Below the pieces are notes generated by a model. That model saw only the letters and a program-made list of their open reading frames with translations, searched no databases and was not told the DNA's origin. Source: Candidatus Falkowiibacteriota bacterium (GTDB lineage Bacteria; Patescibacteriota; Patescibacteriia; JACRDY01). Taken from it: DNA of 53,893 nucleotides. Positions 38,111-48,433 of the stretch are shown here, one piece after another; within the stretch, counting starts at the first letter, position 1; each line of letters begins with the position of its first letter. The stretch is taken from NCBI GenBank assembly GCA_016218485.1, contig JACRDY010000062.1:1-53893 (forward strand), read 5' to 3'. A program made the position numbers and the translations under genes.

Positions 38111-39496
38111 CTATTTCAGTTTACTAACCTGAATTTGAAACTGCCGAGCGCGGTCTTCTGCGTGAGCGAACAAGCCAAAACTAGCGCAGGCCGGAGACAA
38201 GAGAACGATATCACCCGGTACGGCGAGGGTGGCCGCAACCCGGACCGCACCGGTCATACTGTGTGCCGGGATGATCGCGCCATAGCCAAGCGCCGTTAAC
38301 GCTCGTTTGATTTTCGGACTGGCAGCACCGTCAAACAGCACCACCTGCCTGACAGTTCGCTTGATGAGTTTGGCCAGCTCGCCGAAATCACTTTTCTTGT
38401 CCGCCCCACCAACTAAGAGAATAATATTTTTACCGGACGCTAATGTCTTCAGCGCGCTGATCGTGGCCACGGGCGCGGTGGCCTTAGAATCATTATAGTA
38501 TTTCACGCCTCTGAAAACTCTAATCAGCTCTGTCCGGCTCGGGACGCCCGTGAAACGCCGCAGCACGGTGCGCACCGCGGACAGCGGCAGACGGCTGACT
38601 CGGGCTACCACAATCGCCGCCAAGACATTTTCCAAATTATGCTGACCAATCACCCGTAATGCGTCCGCGCGGATGATCTTCTCTTCTATGTCGTTGTATC
38701 TAAACATTAGCCACCCCGCCCGACAAAACGCGCCGTTCTCTTCGGCGAAATATTTTTTCGAAAACCAAAATCGCTGTGAGGGCACGGCGGCAGCCAGCCG
38801 GCGGCTGTCAGCATTATCCCGATTCAACACCGCCACATCGCCAATGGTTTGAAATTGAAAAATCAGTTCTTTGTCTTTGATGTAATGAGCGTACGAACGG
38901 TACCGATTCAGATGCTCCGGATACAGGTTCGTCAGCACTGACAGGTGTGGACTCAGCCGATGCCGCTCGAGGCCCGCCAGCTGCCACGATGACAGCTCTA
39001 GGATCACCGGCGTCTGGGCAGTAATTTTTTTGAGAAAAGTAAACGGCGAGGCGCTGATGTTACCGGCCACCACCGGCCGTTTTTTGGCCGCCCGGAACAT
39101 TTCCCCCAGTAAGACCACGGTCGTGCTCTTGCCCTTAGAGCCGGTAATACCAATAATCGGCGCAACGCAAGACAGCCAGAAGAGCGCGATATCGGTCTCT
39201 ACCGGCACGTGATGCGCGCGGGCGATTTTTAAATAGGGTGAGGCGTCCGGCACGTCCGGATTTTTGATAATCAAATCCGCGGAACGAAAATCAGACTGAC
39301 GGTGCCGCCCGAGAACATAGGTAATCGGCAAACCGCGCAGCTCCAAAACCGCCGGACGGAGATCTGATTTTTGTTTCAAATCAGTAACCGTAACCTGAGC
39401 CCCCTGCTGCGCCAGCCACCGCGCCACGCCAGAGCCGCCGCCATGGACGCCCAGCCCCATGACCAAAATTTTTTTTCCTTGAAGTGGCTGCAGCAT
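38111..39496 (-). CDS. murD: UDP-N-acetylmuramoylalanine--D-glutamate ligase
   Basis: IGITGSKGKSTTVVLL; YYNDSKATAPVATISAL. Confidence 0.94.
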   Translation of the reverse strand: MLQPLQGKKILVMGLGVHGGGSGVARWLAQQGAQVTVTDLKQKSDLRPAVLELRGLPITYVLGRHRQSDFRSADLIIKNPDVPDASPYLKIARAHHVPVETDIALFWLSCVAPIIGITGSKGKSTTVVLLGEMFRAAKKRPVVAGNISASPFTFLKKITAQTPVILELSSWQLAGLERHRLSPHLSVLTNLYPEHLNRYRSYAHYIKDKELIFQFQTIGDVAVLNRDNADSRRLAAAVPSQRFWFSKKYFAEENGAFCRAGWLMFRYNDIEEKIIRADALRVIGQHNLENVLAAIVVARVSRLPLSAVRTVLRRFTGVPSRTELIRVFRGVKYYNDSKATAPVATISALKTLASGKNIILLVGGADKKSDFGELAKLIKRTVRQVVLFDGAASPKIKRALTALGYGAIIPAHSMTGAVRVAATLAVPGDIVLLSPACASFGLFAHAEDRARQFQIQVSKLK

Positions 39497-39503
39497 ACGG
39501 CGA

Positions 39504-40571
39504 TTAGAATGTTCTATCTAAAAGAAAAACGATCAAACCGACCAACGCGGTCACGCTGGAGATCAGCCAAAAACGCATCGTCACCTTGTACGCCGGCCAG
39601 CCCTTGGCCTCATAATGGTGATGAATCGGCGCGATCAGAAAAACCTTGCGGCCGAACAGCCGCTTAGAGACCAGCTGAATAACGTTGGAGGCGATTTCCA
39701 CCAACAAGATAAAGGCAATCAAAGGGAAAATAAAAACGGTATCGGTCAAAAACACCAAAACCGCCAAGGTGGCAGTCAAGCCCAGAATGCCAGTTTCGCT
39801 CATATAGTACCGCGCCGGCGGAATATTGTACCAGAGAAATGCCAAGGTCGCGCCGGCCACCACTGCGCAAAATGTCGCCAAATCATACTGACCGCGGGCA
39901 AAAGCAATGGCTCCGTAGGCGGCAAAAATCGTGGCAAAAACACCGCCGGATAACCCGTCTATTCCATCAATGACGCTGCCGGAAAAAGTAACCAGCATCA
40001 CCACGATAAAGAGCGGGATATACCAGAGACCAATCACCCAATCCCCGACAAACGGCACGTGCACCGCGTCCCAACCTAACTTGTAGTAAAACCATGAAGC
40101 GCCCAGGAGACCGATCAAGGCTACCAAGAGCGCCCGGTGGCGAAAACGAATACCGGCGCCTTTGTGCTGCTCACCCACGCCCCGGATAACGAGAATATCA
40201 TCCACCAAACCCAAGAGTGCCGCCGCTGCCAAGGTAAACAAGGGAATCCACGTCTGTGAACGATTGACAAAATTAAATCCCGCCAAAAAACTGTCCGGGA
40301 ATATTGCGGCGAGCACCCAGAGTATGAACGCGATCAGGAGTACCGTGCCCCAGATGAGCAAACCGCCGAGCCGCGGCGTCTTGACTTCACGATCTTTGTG
40401 GAGCGCATGAAACAGTGGCGTGGCGCTGCCGTCAGGAGCGACCGTACGAGCGGTCTTTTTCCAACACCGGTAGGTATACAGAAAATGCGTCAGGAGCGGT
40501 GAGATTAAAAAGGCGACAAAAAATGCCACTGCCGCCAATACTCCCAACCGAATAACATAAAAATCAATCAT
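39504..40571 (-). CDS. mraY: Phospho-N-acetylmuramoyl-pentapeptide-transferase
   Basis: KTPRLGGLLIWG, DGIDGLSGGV, APIHHHYEAKGWPAYKVTMRFW. Confidence 0.94.
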   Translation of the reverse strand: MIDFYVIRLGVLAAVAFFVAFLISPLLTHFLYTYRCWKKTARTVAPDGSATPLFHALHKDREVKTPRLGGLLIWGTVLLIAFILWVLAAIFPDSFLAGFNFVNRSQTWIPLFTLAAAALLGLVDDILVIRGVGEQHKGAGIRFRHRALLVALIGLLGASWFYYKLGWDAVHVPFVGDWVIGLWYIPLFIVVMLVTFSGSVIDGIDGLSGGVFATIFAAYGAIAFARGQYDLATFCAVVAGATLAFLWYNIPPARYYMSETGILGLTATLAVLVFLTDTVFIFPLIAFILLVEIASNVIQLVSKRLFGRKVFLIAPIHHHYEAKGWPAYKVTMRFWLISSVTALVGLIVFLLDRTF

Positions 40572-40627
40572 ACGGTAGTTAAAATAGTTACACTGTTACA
40601 TTGCTACATTGCTACATTGTTATTTAT

Positions 40628-40664
40628 AGCAACGAACAGTGCGGCAATTTGGCAATGTAGCAAT
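40628..40664. repeat. 37-bp module AGCAACGAACAGTGCGGCAATTTGGCAATGTAGCAAT, copy 2
   Basis: Identical to 25936-25972. Confidence 0.9.
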
Positions 40665-40676
40665 GTAACCATCTCA

Positions 40677-41069
40677 TTATAAATTAATCCAAACCAGCAA
40701 GCTGCCGCCTAAGAGCAAGAGCGCGGTCATCAGTGCGGTCACCCCGCCCAAGAGGTACGCGGCCAGACGCTGCTCTTGATAAAAAACCAAGGCCAGAACG
40801 ACATTGACCAGCCAGAGAAACGTCCCGACCGCCGGCGTCAGGTACAGCGAATACCAAGAACCGATCAGGTCAATGCCGAAATACACCGAGTAGTGCAAAA
40901 CCAGCGGATCAGCTGACGGTTTGACCAGCAAGTAGAGTACCAGATAGAGCACACAATTCAATACCAGCGCGAACAAAAATAACAGCAACAAAAGACGATC
41001 TTGCAAAAAAATTAAATTCAGCCGAGCCTTAATACCGTGGCTCCACAGGCTTAACCGGGTCAGTGGCAT
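40677..41069 (-). CDS. Hypothetical 4-TM protein
   Basis: Hydrophobic ORF. Confidence 0.65.
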   Translation of the reverse strand: MPLTRLSLWSHGIKARLNLIFLQDRLLLLLFLFALVLNCVLYLVLYLLVKPSADPLVLHYSVYFGIDLIGSWYSLYLTPAVGTFLWLVNVVLALVFYQEQRLAAYLLGGVTALMTALLLLGGSLLVWINL

Positions 41070-41161
41070 AGATGTAGCTGACTATACCACACTTTTGCTT
41101 TTTTTAAAAGATGGTTTTGTGATATACTATTTAAGTATATTCACCAATAAAAGCCACGGGT

Positions 41162-42913
41162 ATGCTCAACCAAACATTGGTACAAGAAGTTGTCCTCGAT
41201 AATAAGATTGTTGAGCGCGCCGCGCTGCCGGAGATGATCCGGAAGGCCGAAGCGGCACAGACGCCGCTGGAGCAGTATTTGATTGACCAGCATCTCACTA
41301 CGGAAGCGGACCTGCACCAGGCAATAGCCAAAAAACTCAACCTGCCATTCATTGACCTTGAGCAGAATGTTATTGATCCGGCGGCGGTCCAGCTCATCCC
41401 GGAAAACGTGGCGCAGAAACACCATTTGGTTGGCTTTGCCAAAGACGACGCCGTGCTCAAAATCGCCACCACCAACCCCGAAGATCTGCAAACTTTGGAA
41501 TTCATTCGCCGGACTACCGGCTTAGAAATCGCGCTCCACTATACCACTCCGTCATCGCTCCACAACGCACTGACCGTTTACCACCAGGACATCCGAGCTG
41601 AATTTCAAGATCTGGCCAAGACGGTCAGCCACATAGACCTGTCCGCCAGCGGCCAACCAGAAAGCAGTGAACAGAACCAACTCAAAAAATTGGCCAGCGA
41701 ATTGCCGATTATAAAAATCGTTGACACGCTCCTGCAGTACGCGATTATTGAAGGAGCGTCAGACATCCATATTGAACCCACGGAACAGGAAGTCATTGTC
41801 CGCTACCGCATTGATGGCATACTGCAAGATGCGATGAATCTGCCGCTGGATACTCGCGACGGGATCATCGCCAGAATCAAGGTGCTGTCAAACCTAAAAA
41901 TTGATGAGAAACGGTTGCCGCAAGATGGTCGTTTTAAAATCCTGGAGAAAGGAGAAAAAATTTCTTTCCGCGTCTCAGCGCTCCCCGTCTATGATGGGGA
42001 AAAAGTGGTCCTGCGCCTGCTCCATGAGGGCAGCCAAGCCATCGGTCTGGAAAAACTCGGCTGGCAGCCCGAAGCGCTGGAAGTGGTCCAACGCAATATC
42101 AAAAAACCCCACGGCCTGATCCTCGTCACCGGCCCGACCGGCAGCGGCAAAACCACGACGCTCTACACCATCGTGCAGCAGCTTAATACGGCCAAAGTCA
42201 ATATCTGCACGATTGAAGATCCGATTGAGTACCGCATGCCGCGCATTAACCAGAGCCAGGTTAATCCAAAAATTGGTTTCAGTTTCGCCGCCGGTCTGCG
42301 GGCGCTGCTGCGCCAGGATCCCGACATTATCATGGTCGGCGAAATCCGTGATGAAGAAACCGCAGAAATCGCTATCAATGCCGCCATGACCGGTCACCTG
42401 GTACTCTCGACGCTGCACACCAATGACGCGGCCACCACCCTGCCGCGCCTGGCCGACATGCAGGTGCCCGCCTTCCTCATCGCCTCCACCACCAATATCG
42501 TCATCGCCCAGCGGCTGGTCAGAAAAATCTGCAGTAAGTGCATCACCACCTACACCTTGGACGCTCAGGCAATCGCCGAGCTCAAAAAACAATTTGCCAT
42601 TGAAGAAATGTTCGCCGATCTCCAACGCTCCGGACGGATCACAGCGGATCAGACAATAGAAAAAATGAACTTTTCCAAAGGCCAAGGCTGCGCGCACTGC
42701 CACAATTCCGGCTACAAAGGCCGGATCGGTATCTACGAAGTACTGGAAATCACCCCTGCCATCTCCGCGCTTATTTTGCAAAATGCCGGCAAAGACGCCA
42801 TCAACGCGGTAGCGCGAGAGCACGGCATGGTCACCATCCTGGAAGACGGCTTCATGAAAGTGCAGCAGGGCATCACCACCATTGAAGAGGTGCTGCGGGT
42901 GACTAAAGAATAA
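41162..42913 (+). CDS. pilB: Type IV pilus assembly ATPase PilB/GspE
   Basis: LVTGPTGSGKTTTLYTIVQQLNT, TIEDPIEYRMPRINQSQVN, GEIRDEETAEIAINAAMTGHLVLSTLHTNDA, CSKC...CAHCHNSGYKGR. Confidence 0.96.
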   Translation: MLNQTLVQEVVLDNKIVERAALPEMIRKAEAAQTPLEQYLIDQHLTTEADLHQAIAKKLNLPFIDLEQNVIDPAAVQLIPENVAQKHHLVGFAKDDAVLKIATTNPEDLQTLEFIRRTTGLEIALHYTTPSSLHNALTVYHQDIRAEFQDLAKTVSHIDLSASGQPESSEQNQLKKLASELPIIKIVDTLLQYAIIEGASDIHIEPTEQEVIVRYRIDGILQDAMNLPLDTRDGIIARIKVLSNLKIDEKRLPQDGRFKILEKGEKISFRVSALPVYDGEKVVLRLLHEGSQAIGLEKLGWQPEALEVVQRNIKKPHGLILVTGPTGSGKTTTLYTIVQQLNTAKVNICTIEDPIEYRMPRINQSQVNPKIGFSFAAGLRALLRQDPDIIMVGEIRDEETAEIAINAAMTGHLVLSTLHTNDAATTLPRLADMQVPAFLIASTTNIVIAQRLVRKICSKCITTYTLDAQAIAELKKQFAIEEMFADLQRSGRITADQTIEKMNFSKGQGCAHCHNSGYKGRIGIYEVLEITPAISALILQNAGKDAINAVAREHGMVTILEDGFMKVQQGITTIEEVLRVTKE

Positions 42914-42969
42914 GCTACCACCAATGATATATGCCTGCCCTGGCTTGGTAAAATCAAACGATGGAGGAG

Positions 42970-43045
42970 GAAACAGTTGAAAGTTATAAAGTTGAAAGTA
43001 CGGAATTTTTAACTTTATAACTTTCAACTTTATAACTTTCAACAT
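42970..43045. repeat. Word-type inverted repeat (GTTGAAAGTTATAAA / TTTATAACTTTCAAC)
   Basis: Same word family as 24960-25040 and 3118-3302. Confidence 0.85.
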
Positions 43046-44128
43046 ATGGCCAACCCTCTCAAACGGCTCAACCAATGGTTCAGCATGATCCAAGGCGTCC
43101 CGCTGTCACAAAAAATATTTTTCGTTCAAAATCTCCAGGTGATGATTAAAGCCGGCCTGCCGCTGGCCCAAGCGCTCAACGCGCTGACGGCGCAGAGCAC
43201 GAATGCCAAACTGAAACGGATCACGCTCGACGCCTACCAGCAGATAGAAGCCGGCCAGACACTGTCAACGGTCTTGGCCAAGTACCCGCGGGTCTTCCCG
43301 AAAGTCTTCATTGCTATGATTAGAGCGGCGGAAGTCTCGGGTAATCTAGAAAATATCCTCGGGCAGCTCGTCATCCAGATGAAGAAAGACTACGAGCTGA
43401 TCAGTAAAGTTAAAGGCGCCATGACCTACCCGGTGGTCGTGCTCATCGCCATGATCGGTATCGGCATCGGGATGATGATCTTTGTTATCCCTAAAATCAC
43501 CAGCATTTTCACGGAAATGGCAGCGCAGCTGCCGCTGCCGACGCGTCTGCTGATTGGCCTTAGTAATTTCGTCAACTATCACGGTATCATCACCGGCGCA
43601 ATCGTCATCATACTGACTGCGGCCGTGGTCATCTTCATCCGTCACCCGCGCGGCCAATACCTCTTCCACCGCCTGCTGCTGCACAGCCCGGTCATTGGAC
43701 CGATTATCAAAAAAATTAACCTGGCGCGATTCGCCCGCACGTTGAACTCGCTAATCAAAACCGATATCCCGATCGTCCAGTCATTCCAGATCACCGCCCA
43801 TGTGGTCGGCAATCTCATCTACCGCGAAATCATCACCGCCACCGGCCGCGAGCTCAAAACCGGCTCCACTATCAATGCTCCGCTCAGTCAACACGCCGAC
43901 CTCTTCCCGCCGGTGGTGACACAGATGATCCAGGTTGGAGAACAATCGGGTAACCTGGAAGAGCTGTTTGATGAGCTGGCGACGTTTTATGAAAATGACG
44001 TACACGAAACCATGAATAACCTCTCCTCAATCATTGAGCCGGTGCTAATCGTCATCCTCGGTATCGCGGTCGCGGCTATGGCTATCGCCATCATCATGCC
44101 TATGTATTCACTCACTTCGCAAATTTAA
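43046..44128 (+). CDS. pilC: Type II/IV secretion inner-membrane protein PilC/GspF
   Basis: QNLQVMIKAGLPLAQALNAL; VTQMIQVGEQSGNLEELFDELATFYENDV. Confidence 0.95.
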   Translation: MANPLKRLNQWFSMIQGVPLSQKIFFVQNLQVMIKAGLPLAQALNALTAQSTNAKLKRITLDAYQQIEAGQTLSTVLAKYPRVFPKVFIAMIRAAEVSGNLENILGQLVIQMKKDYELISKVKGAMTYPVVVLIAMIGIGIGMMIFVIPKITSIFTEMAAQLPLPTRLLIGLSNFVNYHGIITGAIVIILTAAVVIFIRHPRGQYLFHRLLLHSPVIGPIIKKINLARFARTLNSLIKTDIPIVQSFQITAHVVGNLIYREIITATGRELKTGSTINAPLSQHADLFPPVVTQMIQVGEQSGNLEELFDELATFYENDVHETMNNLSSIIEPVLIVILGIAVAAMAIAIIMPMYSLTSQI

Positions 44129-44129
44129 T

Positions 44130-46286
44130 ATGCGCAGTCGCGGCACCACACTCGTTGAAGTGGTGGTAGCAATCTCCATACTGGCTATTCTTAGTCTTGG
44201 CATCTACGGGGCCTTTGATCTTTTTTTTCAAGTGCTGGCGAATAAGAAAAACCGCACGGAAGCCCTGGCGATCGCCAATGAAAAAATGGAAATACTCCGC
44301 ACCATGCCCTATGCCGACATCGGCACCATCGGCGGCATCCCTCCGGGTAGCCTGCTGCAGACCGAAACCGTCACCCGCAACCATACCGACTTTACTGTAC
44401 TCCTCCAGGTGGCCTATGTTGACGATCCGTTTGATGGCACCCTGGGCGGTATTCCCGATGATCTCCTGAATACTGACTATAAACGAGCGCGAGTGACCGT
44501 CTCGTGGCAGAGCCCCTTTGGCGTCACTACCCTGTATCTCTTGAGTGACATCGCCCCGCGCGGCATAGAGAGCGCGCTAGCGGGAGGTACGCTCGCCATC
44601 AAGGTCTTTGATGCCAATGGCCTGCCGGTCGAGGGGGCGACCGTGAATATTGTGAACGCGAGCCTGACGCCAGCCATCGCCATCACGACGCCAACCGACA
44701 GCCAGGGAAAAACGACCTTCCCCGGCGCCCCCGAAAGTATTGAGGGCTACCACATCACAGTCAGCAAAACCGGCTATTCTACTGACCAAACCTACGCCCG
44801 CACCGCCGACATGCCGCAGCCGCTCCAGCCGGATATTACTGTCCTGGATCAGGAGCTGACCGAGGCGAGTTTCTTCATTGACCGGGTCAGCACGCTCGCT
44901 ATCACCACCTATTCCACCACGTGGACTGACAACTGGCGCGTGAACACCGACAGCGGTTCAGCCGAACAGACACGTCCGGCCGTCACAACGGGTAACAGTA
45001 ATAACCTGTATGTCTCCTGGCAAGATGACCGCCAGGGCAGTAGTACCAAAATTTACGCCCAAAAATATAATAGTAATTTAGTAGCTCAATGGAGCGGTGA
45101 TGTTGTCATCAGTACGGCCAATAATCAATCGCATCCGAGCATGACGAGTGACTCCGGTGGCTACACCTACATTGCCTGGCAAGACGACCGTAACGGCAAT
45201 CAAGACGTCTATCTCCTCAAAATCAACGGCGGCGGCATTGACGTCTGGAACGGACCAAAAAAGCTCAACACCGACGCGACATCGGCTGATCAAACAGCGC
45301 CGGCTATCGTCTGGCAAGACGACGCCGTCTACGCCGCTTGGACTGATGAACGTTCCGGGAACAGCGATATTTACTTAACCAAAATTGATAGCGACAAAAC
45401 CGCGCTCTGGCCCAGTGAGGTGCTGATGCATAGCAATAGCAGCGCCGATCAAACCAGCCCGCGGCTGATCGGGCTGGATGATGCCATCTATGTCACCTGG
45501 GTAGACAATCGTAATGGTAACGCCGACATTTACCTGCAGCACATTGACGAGGCCGGCCAACGGCAGTGGCCCGATGACCTCAAGGTCAACCGCGACAGCA
45601 ACAGCGCCGATCAGCTCAACCCGAGCGTGACGACAGATGGAGAGAATCTCTATATCGCCTGGGTTGACTACCGCAGCGGCAGCGCTGACATTTACCTGCA
45701 GAAAATTTCACCTGACGGCAGCCTGCTCTGGAGCGCCGATCAATTGGCCAGCGATGAGGGAACACTCGCCACTGCCACCATGCCCCAGGTAGTCATGAAC
45801 AACGGCGACCTCTATCTCGTGTGGACTGACAGCCGCAACGGCAATAACGACATCTATACACAAAAATTCAATACCGACGGTACGGCAGTCTGGGCCAGCA
45901 GCCTCAAAGTCAACGATGATCTCGCTGGCGCTGACCAGACGCAACCGGCCATCGTGGTCAAACCAAACGGCACCATCACCTATGCCTGGGCTGATGACCG
46001 CAATGGCGACTATGATATTTTTGCCAGTGGCCACGCCGGCTCGGCGCCAACACCATTGGGGAACGTACCCCTGACCATCACCGGATCCAAACGCATCTCC
46101 GACAATCCAGAAATCCATAAATACCAAACGAGCCTCACCACCAACGTTCAAGGTACGGCTACCCTCAATAACCTAGAGTGGGATAGCTACGACCTCGGCG
46201 ACCTGTCAGTCGCCAACGCCGACCCCGCCCTGCCCTTTGTGCTCCTGCCCGGCACTGCCCAAACACTAAAACTCTATTTCCCCTAA
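44130..46286 (+). CDS. Prepilin-like N-terminus fused to regulatory-like domain and seven propeller-type repeats
   Basis: GTTLVEVVVAISILAILSLGIYGAF; VKVFDANGLPVEGATVNI-like region; repeated W.D.R.GN.DIY.QKI motifs. Confidence 0.85.
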   Translation: MRSRGTTLVEVVVAISILAILSLGIYGAFDLFFQVLANKKNRTEALAIANEKMEILRTMPYADIGTIGGIPPGSLLQTETVTRNHTDFTVLLQVAYVDDPFDGTLGGIPDDLLNTDYKRARVTVSWQSPFGVTTLYLLSDIAPRGIESALAGGTLAIKVFDANGLPVEGATVNIVNASLTPAIAITTPTDSQGKTTFPGAPESIEGYHITVSKTGYSTDQTYARTADMPQPLQPDITVLDQELTEASFFIDRVSTLAITTYSTTWTDNWRVNTDSGSAEQTRPAVTTGNSNNLYVSWQDDRQGSSTKIYAQKYNSNLVAQWSGDVVISTANNQSHPSMTSDSGGYTYIAWQDDRNGNQDVYLLKINGGGIDVWNGPKKLNTDATSADQTAPAIVWQDDAVYAAWTDERSGNSDIYLTKIDSDKTALWPSEVLMHSNSSADQTSPRLIGLDDAIYVTWVDNRNGNADIYLQHIDEAGQRQWPDDLKVNRDSNSADQLNPSVTTDGENLYIAWVDYRSGSADIYLQKISPDGSLLWSADQLASDEGTLATATMPQVVMNNGDLYLVWTDSRNGNNDIYTQKFNTDGTAVWASSLKVNDDLAGADQTQPAIVVKPNGTITYAWADDRNGDYDIFASGHAGSAPTPLGNVPLTITGSKRISDNPEIHKYQTSLTTNVQGTATLNNLEWDSYDLGDLSVANADPALPFVLLPGTAQTLKLYFP

Positions 46287-46288
46287 GC

Positions 46289-46894
46289 ATGCGGCGCCCA
46301 ACCCCACAACACGGTTTCACCCTCCTGGAAACGCTCATGGCCCTCGCTATTTTCGCCACGGTGGTCATCTTGGCGAGCACCTTCGTGATCAAAAGTTACC
46401 AAGCGTCAAATTTCGGACAAGAACAGAATGAGGCGATTGAGAACGCGCGGCGCGGCATTGAAACGATGATTAAGGAAATCCGCGCCAGCGGTCAGAGCGA
46501 CGAGGGCGGCTATATCATCCTGACGAACGAACCGCAATCACTGACGTTCTACAGCGATATTGATAAAGACACAGTACTGGAGCAAATCCACTACTGGCTG
46601 GATGGCACTGATTTTAAAAAGGGCGTCATTGAACCCAATGCGGAGAACCAATACTTGGCCGAAAATGCCACTGTCACGATTCTCTCCCGCTATGTCCGCA
46701 ATGCCGACACGCCGATCTTTACCTATTATGGCGGTGACTACCCCGCGGTGGCCCTGCCATACGAACCGGTCATGATTGATAATATCCGCCTGATCAACAT
46801 TTACCTGGAAGTCAACGTTGATCCGAGTAAAGCGCCACGCAGCTATATCCTTGAGTCTAAAGCAAACATCCGCACCCTGAAAGATAACCTGTAG
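46289..46894 (+). CDS. Prepilin-type N-terminal cleavage/methylation protein (PilW/GspJ-like)
   Basis: HGFTLLETLMALAIFATVVILASTFVI. Confidence 0.9.
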   Translation: MRRPTPQHGFTLLETLMALAIFATVVILASTFVIKSYQASNFGQEQNEAIENARRGIETMIKEIRASGQSDEGGYIILTNEPQSLTFYSDIDKDTVLEQIHYWLDGTDFKKGVIEPNAENQYLAENATVTILSRYVRNADTPIFTYYGGDYPAVALPYEPVMIDNIRLINIYLEVNVDPSKAPRSYILESKANIRTLKDNL

Positions 46895-46900
46895 TCAGCT

Positions 46901-48409
46901 ATGAACACTGGGCAACACAACCAACAAGGCAGTATTCTCATGTTTACCCTTGTCTTCACCACCGTCTTCATCACTATCCTTAGCGGTATGATTGGGCTCG
47001 TCTTGATGCAGCAACGGGTGATGGACCGTACCGTCGCCTCGGAAAAATCTCTCAATATCGCCGAGGCCGGCATTGACTACTACCGCTGGCACTTGGCGCA
47101 CAGCCTCAATGACTATGCCGATGGCACCGGACAAGAGGGTTGTAACCCCTGCGGCCCATACCACCACAGCTATAGTGACCCCTGGGGCACCGTCATCGGC
47201 TCCTACGACATCACTATCACGCCGCCGGCCGAGGGTTCTGATGTCGTCACCATTACCGCGCTGGGGCAGCTGGATGATTTCCCCAATCAAACACGAACGG
47301 TGACGGCGCAATTCCGCCGCCCCTCGCTCGTCAAGTATATGGTCGTCGCCAATGACAATATGCGTTTTGGCAGCGACACGGACGTCTACGGAGAAATACA
47401 CAGTAATGGCGGGGTACGTTTTGACGGCACCGCACACAATGTCGTTTCCTCCGCCCGAACCACCTACACTGATCCGGACGGCGCCGGTCTCTGCACCAGT
47501 AACCCGGAGAATCCGAACGAGTGCCCCGGCGTCTGGACGGCCCAAGCAGACCCTAATGCGGTTTTCTTGGCCGGCACCGACTACCCCACCGCGCCGGTGG
47601 ACTTCAATGGCATCACCGCCGACCTGTCTAATCTGAAAACGTTAGCGCTCGGTAACGCTACCAAAATCAACAGCTACCTGTGGGTCGGCGACGGCATTTA
47701 CCTAGAGGCTTCAGGAAAACCCGGATATTTGCTACAATTCAAAGTGGTCGGGCCAACGACACTCTTGGATATCTACCGCGTCAAACAAACCTACGCTGAC
47801 TGCAGCTGGTCCTCGGGCGGCCTAGCCTACAGCGCGGCCAAAAACAGCATCTCCAGCGTCTACTCAAGTGCGGTGGCCACCAATGTAACCATGCCCAGTA
47901 ACGGCATCATCTTTGTGGAAGATAACTTTTGGGTTCAAGGCAGCATCGCGAATGCCCGCGTTACCGTAGTGGCCGCCAGCTTCCCTGAAACCCCTTCAAC
48001 CAACAAAAATATTTATATCAACAACGACATCACCTATGCCGGTGATTATGAGACGACCAAGGCGACCACAACGTTGGGGCTGATCGCGCAAAACGACATT
48101 ACCATCGGTCTCTACAGTGAAGATGATCTGGCGATTGACGCCGCGCTCTTGGCCCAGCAAGGCCGGATCGGTCGGCTCTACTACCCCAGCGTCTGCAGCA
48201 GCACCTCCTATAAACGGAACAGCATCACCATCCGTGGCGCCATGGCCACCTACAATCGGTACGGCTTTAGCTGGGTCTGCGGCGGCAGCTGGTGCTCCGG
48301 CTACCACTACCGCAATCTCCTTTTCAATGATACCCTGCGCAGCGCTCCGCCACCCTACTACCCGGTCGCCGGCGAGTACACCTTTCTCAATTGGAAAGAA
48401 GTACAATGA
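46901..48409 (+). CDS. PilX-like pilus assembly protein
   Basis: QGSILMFTLVFTTVFITILSGMIGLVLMQQRVMDRTVASEKSLNIAEAGIDYYRWHL. Confidence 0.8.
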   Translation: MNTGQHNQQGSILMFTLVFTTVFITILSGMIGLVLMQQRVMDRTVASEKSLNIAEAGIDYYRWHLAHSLNDYADGTGQEGCNPCGPYHHSYSDPWGTVIGSYDITITPPAEGSDVVTITALGQLDDFPNQTRTVTAQFRRPSLVKYMVVANDNMRFGSDTDVYGEIHSNGGVRFDGTAHNVVSSARTTYTDPDGAGLCTSNPENPNECPGVWTAQADPNAVFLAGTDYPTAPVDFNGITADLSNLKTLALGNATKINSYLWVGDGIYLEASGKPGYLLQFKVVGPTTLLDIYRVKQTYADCSWSSGGLAYSAAKNSISSVYSSAVATNVTMPSNGIIFVEDNFWVQGSIANARVTVVAASFPETPSTNKNIYINNDITYAGDYETTKATTTLGLIAQNDITIGLYSEDDLAIDAALLAQQGRIGRLYYPSVCSSTSYKRNSITIRGAMATYNRYGFSWVCGGSWCSGYHYRNLLFNDTLRSAPPPYYPVAGEYTFLNWKEVQ

Positions 48410-48433
48410 GCTGGTTAATCATCTCAATAACCT

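Noticed and set aside
42967-43045. Possible promoter/attenuator between pilB and pilC
   Set aside because: The sequence is the AAAGTTG word hairpin seen at other loci; no specific promoter elements beyond AT-richness.
41975-43093. 372-aa antisense ORF opposite pilB
   Set aside because: Mirror frame of the conserved PilB C-terminus; spans the intergenic word repeat; no plausible protein features.
46895-47545. 216-aa antisense ORF opposite the pilX-like gene
   Set aside because: Overlaps a well-supported pilus gene in operon context.
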